Below, piece after piece: positions 45,188-53,303 of a stretch of DNA of 64,000 nucleotides (position 1 is the stretch's first letter; every line of letters begins with the position of its first letter). Made by a program: the position numbers and the translations under genes. The notes below the pieces were generated by a model. It searched no databases, was not told the origin of the DNA, and saw nothing but the letters and a program-made list of their open reading frames with translations. Source of the stretch: UBA7803 sp041686955 (GTDB lineage: Bacteria > Pseudomonadota > Gammaproteobacteria > Pseudomonadales > Azotimanducaceae). The stretch is from NCBI GenBank assembly GCA_041686955.1, contig JAWLCV010000006.1, forward strand, positions 20,917 through 84,916, read 5' to 3'.

Positions 45188-46018
45188 ATGACTGTGTCTG
45201 GCTCCGGGCCAATCCGCGTCATCGGCGTGGCGAGCGGCAAAGGCGGTGTGGGCAAGACCAACGTCTGCGTCAATCTTGGAATGGCGCTTTCGAGCCTGGG
45301 ACGCCGTGTCACCGTGCTCGATGCCGATCTGGGCCTGGCCAACGTGGACGTGCTGCTCGGACTCAAGCCGACCCACACCGTGCAGCAGGTGCTGGCGGGG
45401 GAGTGCGCCCTCGCGGACGTGCTGATGCGGGCGCCCGGGGGGCTGAGCGTCGTGCCCGCAGCCTCCGGGGTACGCGAGATGGCTGCCCTGGGGCCGCAGG
45501 GGCAGGCCGCGCTGATCGGTGCCTTCGAGGGCATAGCAGAAACCATGGACGTGCTGCTGGTGGACAGCGCCGCCGGCATATCGTCGAACGTGCTGGGCTT
45601 CCTCGCTGCCGCCCAGGAGGTGGTGGTGGTGGTGTGCAACGAGCCCGCTTCCATCACCGACGCCTACGCGCTCATCAAGGTGCTCAGCCAGAGCCATCAC
45701 GTGGAGCGCTTCCGTGTGGTGGTGAACATGCTGGGGGCCGGCGAGCGCGGTGAGGCGGTGTTCGACAAGCTGCGCCGGGTGACCGATCGGTTTCTCGACG
45801 TGACCCTGGATCTCGCCGGAGCCATACCCCTGGATCCGCAGCTCCGCAGAGCGGTGAGCCGCCAGCGTGCGGTGACGGACCTGTTTCCGGAAAGCGAGAG
45901 CGCCCGGGCGTTCGGCGCCCTGGCCCGCCGGGTCGATGGCTGGCCCATGCCCATCGGGCCCCGGGGGCATCTGGAGTTCTTCTTCGAAACCCTGGTCACC
46001 GAGCGCAGGGCGGTGTGA
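45188..46018 (+). CDS. flhG: FlhG/FleN MinD-like ATPase
   Basis: The 276-residue protein is a ParA/MinD-family ATPase with the deviant Walker A GVASGKGGVGKTNVCVNLG, switch I TVLDADLGLANVDVLLGL and Walker B VLLVDSAAGISSNVLGF. FlhG limits flagellar number, usually by acting on FleQ and FlhF. I choose ATG 45188 because GGAGAG lies at the right distance; an in-frame ATG at 45173 directly after the flhF stop is also possible. Confidence 0.94.
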   Translation: MTVSGSGPIRVIGVASGKGGVGKTNVCVNLGMALSSLGRRVTVLDADLGLANVDVLLGLKPTHTVQQVLAGECALADVLMRAPGGLSVVPAASGVREMAALGPQGQAALIGAFEGIAETMDVLLVDSAAGISSNVLGFLAAAQEVVVVVCNEPASITDAYALIKVLSQSHHVERFRVVVNMLGAGERGEAVFDKLRRVTDRFLDVTLDLAGAIPLDPQLRRAVSRQRAVTDLFPESESARAFGALARRVDGWPMPIGPRGHLEFFFETLVTERRAV

Positions 46019-46740
46019 TGGTGGGAGGGGCTTTGTCTACCTACGCCGCATGCGGCACCGGCCGCGGCGACCTCGTTACCGAGTACGCCCATCTGGTGAA
46101 GCGCATCGCCCACCACCTGCGCGGCCGGCTGCCGGACACGGTGCAGGTGGACGACCTGATTCAGGCGGGGATGGTGGGCCTGCTGGAGGCGAGCGAGAAC
46201 TACGACGCCGCCAAGGGCGCGAACTTCGAAACCTTCGCCAGCATTCGCATTCGCGGCGCCATGATCGACGAGGTGCGGCGCGGTGACTGGACGCCGCGTT
46301 CGGTGCACAGGAACACGCGTCGGCTCGACGAGGCCCTGCGCGCCGCCCAGAGCCGGCTCGGCCGGCCGCCCCAGGACCGGGAGATCGCCGAGGAGCTGGG
46401 AGTAGCCCTCGACGACTACTACGCCATGCTGCGGGACTCGGTGGGCCACCGGCTGGTGAGCTACGAGGAGACCGTGGAGGGCGGTGACGGGGAGCCCGGC
46501 GGCGGCGACGAGCTGGCGGCCCTGTTCGAGTCCGTGGCGTTTCGCGATCAGCTCGCAGCCGCCATCACTACCCTGCCGGAGCGGGAGCAGCTCATTCTCT
46601 CCCTGTACTACGACCAGGAGCTCAACCTCAAGGAGATCGGCGGGGTGATCGGCGTGGGCGAGTCCCGGGTGAGTCAGCTCATGAGCCAGGCCACCCTGCG
46701 CTTGCGGGTGCAGCTCAGTGAGTGGATCGATGAGGCCTGA
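46018..46740 (+). CDS. fliA: Flagellar sigma factor FliA (sigma-28)
   Basis: The roughly 240-residue protein has region 2 (VQVDDLIQAGMVGLLEASEN; FETFASIRIRGAMIDEVRRG DWTP), region 3 (RSVHRNTRRLDEALRAAQSR) and region 4 (LPEREQLILSLYYDQELNLK; GVGESRVSQLMSQA). It directs late flagellar promoters such as those seen before flgM and fliC. The GTG at 46015 or ATG at 46018 can start it; both overlap the flhG stop. Confidence 0.96.
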   Translation: MVGGALSTYAACGTGRGDLVTEYAHLVKRIAHHLRGRLPDTVQVDDLIQAGMVGLLEASENYDAAKGANFETFASIRIRGAMIDEVRRGDWTPRSVHRNTRRLDEALRAAQSRLGRPPQDREIAEELGVALDDYYAMLRDSVGHRLVSYEETVEGGDGEPGGGDELAALFESVAFRDQLAAAITTLPEREQLILSLYYDQELNLKEIGGVIGVGESRVSQLMSQATLRLRVQLSEWIDEA

Positions 46741-47575
46741 GACCGTGCAGCCCGTTCAGCCGGACACGGTGCGGCCCGTTGCCTTGCAGTCCGGCGCGGC
46801 GCGCAGGGCACGGGTGCCGGGCCGGCGCATCGACCTGCTGGCCATCATGGGCGCCGTGCTGGGAGTGGCCGCCATCGTCGGCGGCTCCGTCCTGGAAGGG
46901 GTTTCTGTGAGTGGTCTCGCCAACGGGCCCGCGGCCGTCATCGTCCTCGGCGGCACCCTGGGCGCCGTGGTGCTGCAGACGCCGGGCGCCACGTTGCGGC
47001 TGGCGTGGGCGCGCCTCGCCTGGGTCGTCAGGCCCCCCGCGCCGGATCTGGCCGCACGGATCGATGCCATCGTCGACTGGGCCCGCCAGGTGCGGCGGGC
47101 CGGGCTGGTCAGCCTGGAGGAGAGTGCCCGGCGCGAGAAGGACGCCTTCGTCAGGGACGGAATTCAGCTCGTGGCGGATTGCGAGGATCCGTCGGTGCTG
47201 CGGCGCAGCCTCGAGCTCGACAACGACAACCGCCTGGCGGTGGACCTGGCGGCGGCGGGCGTGTTCCGCAGCATGGGCGGTTATGCGCCCACCATCGGCA
47301 TCGTCGGCGCGGTGCTGGGCCTGATCCAGGTCATGGGGCATCTGGACGACCCGGACCGGTTGGGCGCCGGTATCGCCGCCGCCTTCGTCGCCACCATCTA
47401 CGGCGTCGGCTCGGCGAACCTGGTCTTCCTGCCGCTGGCCGACCGGTTGCGGGCCATGGCCGAGCTCGAGTGGCATTGCCGGGCCATGACCCTCGAGGGA
47501 CTTCTGTGCATCACCGAAGGGGAGCATCCGACGCGGATCCGCTCGCGTCTGAACGGCTATCTCCGGCCGCGATGA
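46730..47575 (+). CDS. motC: Flagellar stator protein MotC (MotA family)
   Basis: The 281-residue protein has four TM segments (DLLAIMGAVLGVAAIVGGSV; GPAAVIVLGGTLGAVVLQTP; GGYAPTIGIVGAVLGLIQVM; GAGIAAAFVATIYGVGSANL) and the cytoplasmic loop with charged residues facing FliG. The conserved prolines in TM3 and TM4 are present. It follows fliA directly and overlaps motD, as in the motCD pair of Pseudomonas, but without the chemotaxis genes that separate them there. Confidence 0.95.
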   Translation: MRPETVQPVQPDTVRPVALQSGAARRARVPGRRIDLLAIMGAVLGVAAIVGGSVLEGVSVSGLANGPAAVIVLGGTLGAVVLQTPGATLRLAWARLAWVVRPPAPDLAARIDAIVDWARQVRRAGLVSLEESARREKDAFVRDGIQLVADCEDPSVLRRSLELDNDNRLAVDLAAAGVFRSMGGYAPTIGIVGAVLGLIQVMGHLDDPDRLGAGIAAAFVATIYGVGSANLVFLPLADRLRAMAELEWHCRAMTLEGLLCITEGEHPTRIRSRLNGYLRPR

Positions 47576-48540
47576 GGCCGCGGCACCGTCATCCGCCCGA
47601 GGATGCCCGGGACGATCGCTGGCTGGTCTCCTATGCGGATTTCGTCACCCTGCTGTTCGCCCTGTTCGTGGTGATGTACGCCGTGGCGCGTGCCGGTCAC
47701 CTGGAGCTCGCCACCGTGTCCAGCAGCCTGTCGGCGCTGTTCGCGACGCAACCGCGCAGCCTCGAGCCGGTGCAGGTGGGGGACCCGCTGCTGGCGGCCT
47801 CGCCCCACGTGATCGACGCGAGTCCGGCCCCGGGGTATGCCGATCCGGAACCGGGGGATACCGTCATAGAGCCTGCGGTGGAGCGCCTGGTGGAGCGCTT
47901 CGCGGGTCTCACGGGTCTTGAAGCTCCCGCGGTGGCCGCGAACAACGACTGGCTGGAGATCAGCCTGTCCGCCGAGCTGCTGTTCGCCCCCGGCAGCAGC
48001 CGCCTGAGCGAGGAGGCGGTGCCGGTGCTGGCGGAGCTGGCGGCGTTCCTCGGCGAGTTCGACAACCCGGTGACGGTGGAGGGTTACACGGACAACGTGC
48101 CGGTGGAATCCGGCCTCTTTCCCTCGAACTGGGAGCTGTCGGCCTTCCGGGCGTCCCGGGTGGCCCGCTTCCTCGAGGCCCGTGGCATCGAGCGCTCGCG
48201 GATCTCGGCCGTGGGCTACGGCGAGAACCATCCCGTGGAGACCAACGCCACGCCGGAGGGGCGGGCCAGGAACCGCCGGGTGGACATCGTGGTGGCCCGC
48301 CGCGGCAACATCGGCCGCAACCGCAACGCGCGGGGTCAGCAGAGCGCCTTCGCGCAGGTAAGCGCATTTGCGCACGAAAGCGCATTTGCGCACGAAAGCG
48401 CATTTGCGCACGTGCGCCACGCCGAGCCCGCCACCCTGGGTGACGGGGTGGTCGAGCTGCGCACCCCGGAAGGCGGGTTGCTCTTCACCAGTCAGGAGCC
48501 TGAAGCGTCGGCCGCCGCCGGACCCGGAGAGCAACGGTGA
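47572..48540 (+). CDS. motD: Flagellar stator protein MotD (MotB family)
   Basis: The 322-residue protein has the plug/TM segment WLVSYADFVTLLFALFVVMY with the ion-carrying Asp at residue 23 and a C-terminal OmpA-like peptidoglycan-binding domain (LLFAPGSSRLSEEAVPVLAE; VEGYTDNVPVESGLFPSNWE; LSAFRASRVARFLEARGIER). After the OmpA domain is a tail with about four copies of a six-residue repeat, SAFAHE, encoded by an 18-bp DNA repeat. The true start is at 47572; longer frames read through motC. Confidence 0.95.
   Translation: MRPRHRHPPEDARDDRWLVSYADFVTLLFALFVVMYAVARAGHLELATVSSSLSALFATQPRSLEPVQVGDPLLAASPHVIDASPAPGYADPEPGDTVIEPAVERLVERFAGLTGLEAPAVAANNDWLEISLSAELLFAPGSSRLSEEAVPVLAELAAFLGEFDNPVTVEGYTDNVPVESGLFPSNWELSAFRASRVARFLEARGIERSRISAVGYGENHPVETNATPEGRARNRRVDIVVARRGNIGRNRNARGQQSAFAQVSAFAHESAFAHESAFAHVRHAEPATLGDGVVELRTPEGGLLFTSQEPEASAAAGPGEQR
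48343..48411 (+). repeat. 18-bp tandem repeat in the 3' end of motD
   Basis: The unit AGCGCATTTGCGCACGAA occurs exactly at 48361-48378 and 48379-48396, with a partial copy at 48397-48411 and a degenerate copy at 48343-48360. Each copy contains the palindrome GCGCATTTGCGC and encodes SAFAHE. Confidence 0.92.
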
Positions 48541-49997
48541 GCGACGCCGAAGCAGCGGAGCCCTCGATCCGCGGGCTCGACGAATGGGTGGCGGGCATCA
48601 CCGAGAACGAGTTGCCGCTGTTCGCCCAGACGTTGAGCGAGATCAGCGCCGTGGCCGCGGACCCGGAGAGCTCCGCTGCCGATCTGGCGCAAGCGATCAC
48701 CGCGGACATCGCCATGTCCGTTCGTCTGCTCAAAATCGCCAACAGTCCGCTGCTGAATCCGCAGAACAGAAACATCGACAGCATCAGCAATGCGGTGGTG
48801 CTCATGGGCTTCGATGCGGTGCGCGACCTGGCCATGGGCCTGTCGCTGGTGGGCACCCTGGACCGGGCCGGCACCAGTGACCGGCTGGCTCCGCTGGTGG
48901 CGCACGCCTTTCACGCCGGGTCCCAGGCTCAGCGCCTGTCGCGCGGCGCCGGGGACCGGTTCCCCGAGGAAACCTTCGTGGCCGGGCTGCTCCTCAACCT
49001 GGGGGAGGTGGCATTCTGGTCGCGCCCGCGTCCCGAAGGGCAGCGGATCGAGGCTCTCATGGCCCGCGGTGTTCCGGCGCGCGAGGCGGAGCGTGCGGTG
49101 CTCGGCTTCACCATGAGGCAGCTTTCGGCGCGGCTTGCGGAGGCCTGGCGCATGGGCGGGCTACTGCGCGCCTGCCTCGCCGAGTCGGCCACCGAGTCGC
49201 CCCGGTGTCAGCAGGTTGTCCTCGGTGACGCCATCGCCGGGGCGGTGGAGCGCGAGGGTTGGAAGGGGCGGGAGACCGTGCGCCTGCAGCAGACCGCGGT
49301 CAAGCTGCTGGGGCTTCCGGAGGACGACGTGCAGCGGCTGTTGCGCGAGGCCACGCGTCAGGCCGCCAGGATGGCCGGCCGCATCGGCATACCGTCCGTG
49401 GAGCGGATGCTCACGATGCCGGAGCCGCGGCGCCCGCCGGCCCTCGAAGGGCCGTCGGGGGTGGTCTCGGCAGCCGGCGTGGAGCCGGATCCTCACGCGG
49501 AGCTCGCGGCCATGAGGCAGCTACACGCCGCGCTCAAGCAGCCGAAGCCGGATCCGGAGAAGCTGATGGCGATCGTCCTGGAAGGCATCCGGAGCGGCAT
49601 CGGCATGGATCGCGTGCTGTTCGCCGCGCCGTCACCCAACCGCGTATGGCTGAAGGTACGGCATTCCTCGGGGGCCGATCAGCCGGCGCTCCTGCGCGAC
49701 TGGGTGATCGACGTCGGACCCGACGCCCGCAATCTGTTCCGTGTTCTGCTGGAGACCGGGAAGGCGATCTGGGTGGATGACGAGCGGCGCCGGCGCCTCG
49801 GCGGCCTGATCACCGAGGAGATCGATGCCTGGGCGCTCGGCGCCCCGTTCTTCGCCATGCCGGTGCGCGCCGGTAAGCGTGCCGCTGGAGTCATCTACGC
49901 CGACCGTGCCCGCAGCGGCCGCGCCCTGAACGAGGAAGCCTTCTCGAGCTTCGTGTACTTCGGCGAGCAGGCGGGCCGGAGTCTGGAGCGGGTCTGA
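48537..49997 (+). CDS. HDOD-GAF domain signalling protein
   Basis: The 486-residue protein has an N-terminal HDOD domain (LPLFAQTLSEISAVAADPES; ADIAMSVRLLKIANSPLLNP; ISNAVVLMGFDAVRDLAMGL) and a C-terminal GAF-like domain (GIGMDRVLFAAPSPNRVWLK; LGAPFFAMPVRAGKRAAGVI). HDOD proteins lack the HD catalytic residues and usually scaffold signalling or c-di-GMP-linked pathways. It uses a GTG start overlapping the motD stop, so it is part of the flagellar operon, but its role is unknown. Confidence 0.82.
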   Translation: MSDAEAAEPSIRGLDEWVAGITENELPLFAQTLSEISAVAADPESSAADLAQAITADIAMSVRLLKIANSPLLNPQNRNIDSISNAVVLMGFDAVRDLAMGLSLVGTLDRAGTSDRLAPLVAHAFHAGSQAQRLSRGAGDRFPEETFVAGLLLNLGEVAFWSRPRPEGQRIEALMARGVPAREAERAVLGFTMRQLSARLAEAWRMGGLLRACLAESATESPRCQQVVLGDAIAGAVEREGWKGRETVRLQQTAVKLLGLPEDDVQRLLREATRQAARMAGRIGIPSVERMLTMPEPRRPPALEGPSGVVSAAGVEPDPHAELAAMRQLHAALKQPKPDPEKLMAIVLEGIRSGIGMDRVLFAAPSPNRVWLKVRHSSGADQPALLRDWVIDVGPDARNLFRVLLETGKAIWVDDERRRRLGGLITEEIDAWALGAPFFAMPVRAGKRAAGVIYADRARSGRALNEEAFSSFVYFGEQAGRSLERV

Positions 49998-50117
49998 CGT
50001 CGGCGTTCCGTCGCAAAGCCGGGCGCTCGGCGCTGGCGCATTGACGGGCAGCAACTATTCTTACCGTGAAGATGAAGTAACGCTGGATCTTCCCTGCTCA
50101 CGTTCGGGAGCTCGGGT

Positions 50118-50297
50118 ATGACCGTGCGAATCACATCGAAGCCTCCGGGGGTCGGCCGCGTGAAGCGGCTACCCGAGGGATCGGCGCGGGAGCGCCGGAG
50201 ATCCGGGAAGCCCCAGGGGCGCCGGGAGCGGATCGCGGGCCGCAGCGACGAGGCGGCTCCGAGGAAACGGGATGGGAAGCTCGATGAGTATGTTTGA
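50118..50297 (+). CDS. Possible small basic protein (59 aa)
   Basis: This ORF encodes 59 residues starting MTVRITSKPPGVGRVKRLPE and ending KRDGKLDEYV. It is very rich in Arg, Lys and Gly. It lies in an otherwise empty 274-bp gap between the HDOD and DUF2802 genes and overlaps the start of the latter. I do not recognise a family. High GC makes spurious ORFs common, so it is only a candidate. Confidence 0.38.
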   Translation: MTVRITSKPPGVGRVKRLPEGSARERRRSGKPQGRRERIAGRSDEAAPRKRDGKLDEYV

Positions 50298-50727
50298 AAT
50301 GCTCGTCCCCTCAGGGACGTTGGTGTGGCTCGATGCCCTGGCGTGGATGGCCGCGGTGCTGGCGCTCGTCACCAGCGGCGTGGTGGCGCGGCGGGCGTCC
50401 CGGCAGCGGCACCGGCTGGAGGGCATGCGCCGGGATCTCCAGGCCTTCGCCGAGGCCTCCACCCGGGTAGCGGATACCCTGGATCACCTGCTGCGGGGTC
50501 ACGTGGAGCCGGGGGAGGGCGGCATGACGTCCCGCCGCTACCTGTTGCTCCAGGCCCGTGAGGGCATGGAGAAGGGGGAAGCGGTGGATTCGCTGGCCTC
50601 GCGCCTTGAGCTCTGCGACGACGAGCGCAGGTTGCTGGAGTTCCTGGCCCGGGGTCAGAGCCGGGACATGCGGCCGCACCCGCAGCCCGGTCCGCGCGCT
50701 CCCGGTCGCGAGGCCTGGGTCGCCTAG
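50272..50727 (+). CDS. DUF2802-family protein
   Basis: The 151-residue protein has one N-terminal TM (LVWLDALAWMAAVLALVTSG), a short coiled coil (RHRLEGMRRDLQAFAEASTR) and a DUF2802-like helical region (YLLLQAREGMEKGEAVDSLA; LELCDDERRLLEFLA). DUF2802 proteins occur at the ends of flagellar/chemotaxis clusters in gammaproteobacteria; the function is unknown. A good Shine-Dalgarno (GAGG) precedes the ATG at 50272. It is convergent with the suf operon. Confidence 0.78.
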   Translation: MGSSMSMFEMLVPSGTLVWLDALAWMAAVLALVTSGVVARRASRQRHRLEGMRRDLQAFAEASTRVADTLDHLLRGHVEPGEGGMTSRRYLLLQAREGMEKGEAVDSLASRLELCDDERRLLEFLARGQSRDMRPHPQPGPRAPGREAWVA

Positions 50728-51155
50728 CCCTCGGCATCCGCCGCGACGCGGCGGATGCTGTCCACCATGGCGCGCAGGCCGTTGCCGCGAGTCGCGGAAA
50801 GGTGGCGCAGCAGATCCAGCTCGTCGAAGAGCGCCTCGATGTCGAGCTCGAGGATTTCTCGCGGAGTCTTGCCGTCGTAGGCGGCCAGGACGATGGCGAT
50901 GAGGCCGCGGACGATGTGGGCGTCGCTGTCGAGATCCAGATGCACCGCCCCGGTGGCCGGATCGACCCGGGCCGCGAGCCAGACCTGGCTCTGACAACCG
51001 CGCACCAGGTGCTCGTCGGTCTTCAGCGACGGATCCATGTGGGGCAGGTCCTTGCCCAGATCGATGACGAACCGGTACTTCTCCTCCCAGCTATCGAAGA
51101 AGGCGAAGGTCTCCCGGATGTCGTCCAGGCTCATGGTTCGTGCGGATGATTCCAT
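50724..51155 (-). CDS. sufE: SufE cysteine desulphurase activator
   Basis: The 143-residue protein has the SufE core: SWEEKYRFVIDLGKDLP, the catalytic-type Cys54 in VRGCQSQVWLAAR, and GLIAIVLAAYDGKTPREIL. SufE accepts persulphide from SufS and passes it to the SufBCD scaffold. It is the last gene of the minus-strand suf operon and overlaps the DUF2802 gene end by four bases, tail to tail. Confidence 0.94.
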   Translation of the reverse strand: MESSARTMSLDDIRETFAFFDSWEEKYRFVIDLGKDLPHMDPSLKTDEHLVRGCQSQVWLAARVDPATGAVHLDLDSDAHIVRGLIAIVLAAYDGKTPREILELDIEALFDELDLLRHLSATRGNGLRAMVDSIRRVAADAEG

Positions 51156-51165
51156 GAGGGTTTCT

Positions 51166-51693
51166 CTAGAACAGGCCCAACTCGAGCTGGGCCTCCTCGC
51201 TCATCATGTCCCGTGACCACGGCGGGTCGAACACCAGCTTCACCTCCACGCCGGTGACGTTCGGCACCTGGGAGATCCGCGACTTCACGTCCTGAACCAG
51301 CACCGGCCCCATGCCGCAGCCGGGGGCGGTGAGGGTCATCTCCACCTGCACCCGGCCGTCCTCGTCCACGTCACAGCGGTAGACGAGCCCGAGATCGACG
51401 ATGTTCACCGGGATTTCCGGGTCGTAAACCGTCGCCAGGGCCTCGTGCACCTGATGAACGTCCACCTTGCCGTCCGCGCGGGGCTCGAAGTGGAGCCGCT
51501 CCGGCTCGAATCCCAGGGCGTCGGCATCGGCGCCGTCGATTCGCGCCATGTTCCCCTGGACCACCACGGTGTACGTGCCGCCGAGACTCTGGGTGAGCGT
51601 GACGAAGGTCCCCTTGGGGATGGTGATGGGGTCGCCGGTTGGCACCAGGCGCGCGGGGCAATCCCTCTGGATGGCGACGAGGCGTCGTTCCAC
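51166..51693 (-). CDS. sufT: SufT Fe-S assembly factor
   Basis: The 175-residue protein has an N-terminal extension with beta strands (GTFVTLTQSLGGTYTVVVQG) and a C-terminal MIP18/DUF59 domain (ATVYDPEIPVNIVDLGLVYR; MTLTAPGCGMGPVLVQDVKS). This two-part architecture is SufT, which assists Fe-S cluster maturation. It lies between the A-type carrier gene and sufE. Confidence 0.93.
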   Translation of the reverse strand: MERRLVAIQRDCPARLVPTGDPITIPKGTFVTLTQSLGGTYTVVVQGNMARIDGADADALGFEPERLHFEPRADGKVDVHQVHEALATVYDPEIPVNIVDLGLVYRCDVDEDGRVQVEMTLTAPGCGMGPVLVQDVKSRISQVPNVTGVEVKLVFDPPWSRDMMSEEAQLELGLF

Positions 51694-51703
51694 TACGAAT
51701 CGC

Positions 51704-52066
51704 TCAGGGGCGGGCCGCGGAGACCGCGAAGCTCTCGCCGCAGCCGCAGTACGTGGCGGCGTTGGGGTTCTTGAACTTGAGGCTCGAGTTCAGGCCCTCG
51801 GTGACGAAATCCACCTCCGTCCCGCGAACCAGCGGAAGGTCGTCCGTTTTCACGTACAGGGTGACACCGTCCCCCACGGGGCAGGCGTGGTCCGTCGCTG
51901 CCGGGGCGTCGATGAAATCCAGGGTGTACATGTAGCCGTTGCAGCCGCTCTCCTTGACGCCGAGTCGCAGGTACGACCGTCCGGAGCGGGCGATCTGCGC
52001 CCGCAGATGCTTCTCGGCCGCTTCCGTGACGGTGATGGTCCGGGGATCGAAGTTGCTGACGCTCAT
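51704..52066 (-). CDS. sufA: A-type Fe-S carrier (SufA/ErpA-like)
   Basis: The 120-residue protein has the three conserved cysteines of HesB/IscA proteins: one in VKESGCNGYMYTLDF and two in TYCGCGESF near the C-terminus. Such carriers receive clusters from SufBCD and deliver them to apo-proteins. Its place in the suf operon favours SufA over ErpA, but sequence alone does not separate them firmly. Confidence 0.92.
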   Translation of the reverse strand: MSVSNFDPRTITVTEAAEKHLRAQIARSGRSYLRLGVKESGCNGYMYTLDFIDAPAATDHACPVGDGVTLYVKTDDLPLVRGTEVDFVTEGLNSSLKFKNPNAATYCGCGESFAVSAARP

Positions 52067-52094
52067 GTTCTGTCTCTGCTCGATGGATCGCGCA

Positions 52095-53303
52095 TTACAA
52101 GAATGTCTGGGCCTTCTCCACGCCTTTCAGGAACGCCTCCACGTCGGCCCGGCAATTATACAGACTGAAGGCGGCGCGCACGGTTCCCGGTACGCCGAGG
52201 CGGCGCATGAGGGGCATGGCGCAGTGATGGCCGGTGCGCACGGCGATGCCCTGGTTGTCGAGCAACGTGCCGATGTCGTTGGGATGGCTGCCTTCCACCA
52301 CGAAGGAGACGATGGACAGCCGCTCCGCGGGCTCGCCCACCAGCCGGACTCCGGGCATCTGCGAAAGACCGCTCACCGCCAGCGCCACCAGCGCCCGTTC
52401 CTGTTCCAGCAGCGCCTGACGGGGCAGGGCCGTCAGGTATTCCACCGCGGCGCCGAGCCCCACGGCGCCGGCGATGTTCGGGGTGCCGGCCTCGAAGCGG
52501 TACGGCAGCCCCTGATAGGTGCTGCGCTCGATGGTGACCTCCTCGATCATCTCGCCGCCCCCCTGCCAGGGCGGCATCGCCTCTAGGAGGGCTTGCTTGC
52601 CGTAGAGCACGCCGATGCCCGTGGGGCCCAGCATCTTGTGGCCGGAGAAGGCGTAGAAATCGCAGTCGAGGGCCTGCACGTCCACGTCGAGATGCAGGAC
52701 CGCCTGGGCTCCGTCGAGCAGCACCAGAGCGCCCGCTGCGTGGGCGGCGTCGATGATCTTCGCCACCGGGTTCACCGTGCCCAGGGCGTTGGACACGTGG
52801 CTCACCGCCACCAGCGCCGTGCGCTCCGTGAGCCGCCGCTCGAAGTCCTCGAGATCGATGTCGCCCTCGTCGGTGACGTCGCAGGCCACCAGGCGTGCCC
52901 CGGTTCGCTGGCACAGCATCTGCCACGGCACGATGTTGGCGTGGTGCTCCATGACGGAGACGAGGATCTCGTCCCCGGCGCCGATGCGCGGACCCAGTGC
53001 GTTGGCCACCAGATTGATGGATTCGGTGGTGCCCCGGGTGAAGATCACCTCGGCGGCGCGCCGGGCGTTGATCAGGGCGCGCAGCTTCTCGCGGCTGCTC
53101 TCGAAGCCGCGGGTCGCCCGGTCCGCCAGGGCATGGGCGGCGCGGTGCACGTTGGCGTTGTCGCGCTCGTAGTAGTCCACCAGGGCCTGAATCACGGCCC
53201 GGGGCTTCTGGGTGGTGGCGGCGCTGTCCAGGTACACCAGAGGGCCCCCTTCCAGCTTCTGCGCCAGGATGGGGAAGTCGCCGCGGATGTCCACCGGCGT
53301 CAC
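52095..53303 (-). CDS. sufS: SufS cysteine desulphurase
   Basis: The 402-residue PLP enzyme has type II desulphurase motifs: VYLDSAATTQKPRAVIQAL, VMEHHANIVPWQML, the PLP lysine in FYAFSGHKMLGPTGIGVLYG, and the catalytic Cys in RTGHHCAMPLMRR. It takes sulphur from cysteine and passes it to SufE. The GTG start at 53303 overlaps the sufD stop (GTGA); longer upstream frames are not real. Confidence 0.96.
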   Translation of the reverse strand: MTPVDIRGDFPILAQKLEGGPLVYLDSAATTQKPRAVIQALVDYYERDNANVHRAAHALADRATRGFESSREKLRALINARRAAEVIFTRGTTESINLVANALGPRIGAGDEILVSVMEHHANIVPWQMLCQRTGARLVACDVTDEGDIDLEDFERRLTERTALVAVSHVSNALGTVNPVAKIIDAAHAAGALVLLDGAQAVLHLDVDVQALDCDFYAFSGHKMLGPTGIGVLYGKQALLEAMPPWQGGGEMIEEVTIERSTYQGLPYRFEAGTPNIAGAVGLGAAVEYLTALPRQALLEQERALVALAVSGLSQMPGVRLVGEPAERLSIVSFVVEGSHPNDIGTLLDNQGIAVRTGHHCAMPLMRRLGVPGTVRAAFSLYNCRADVEAFLKGVEKAQTFL

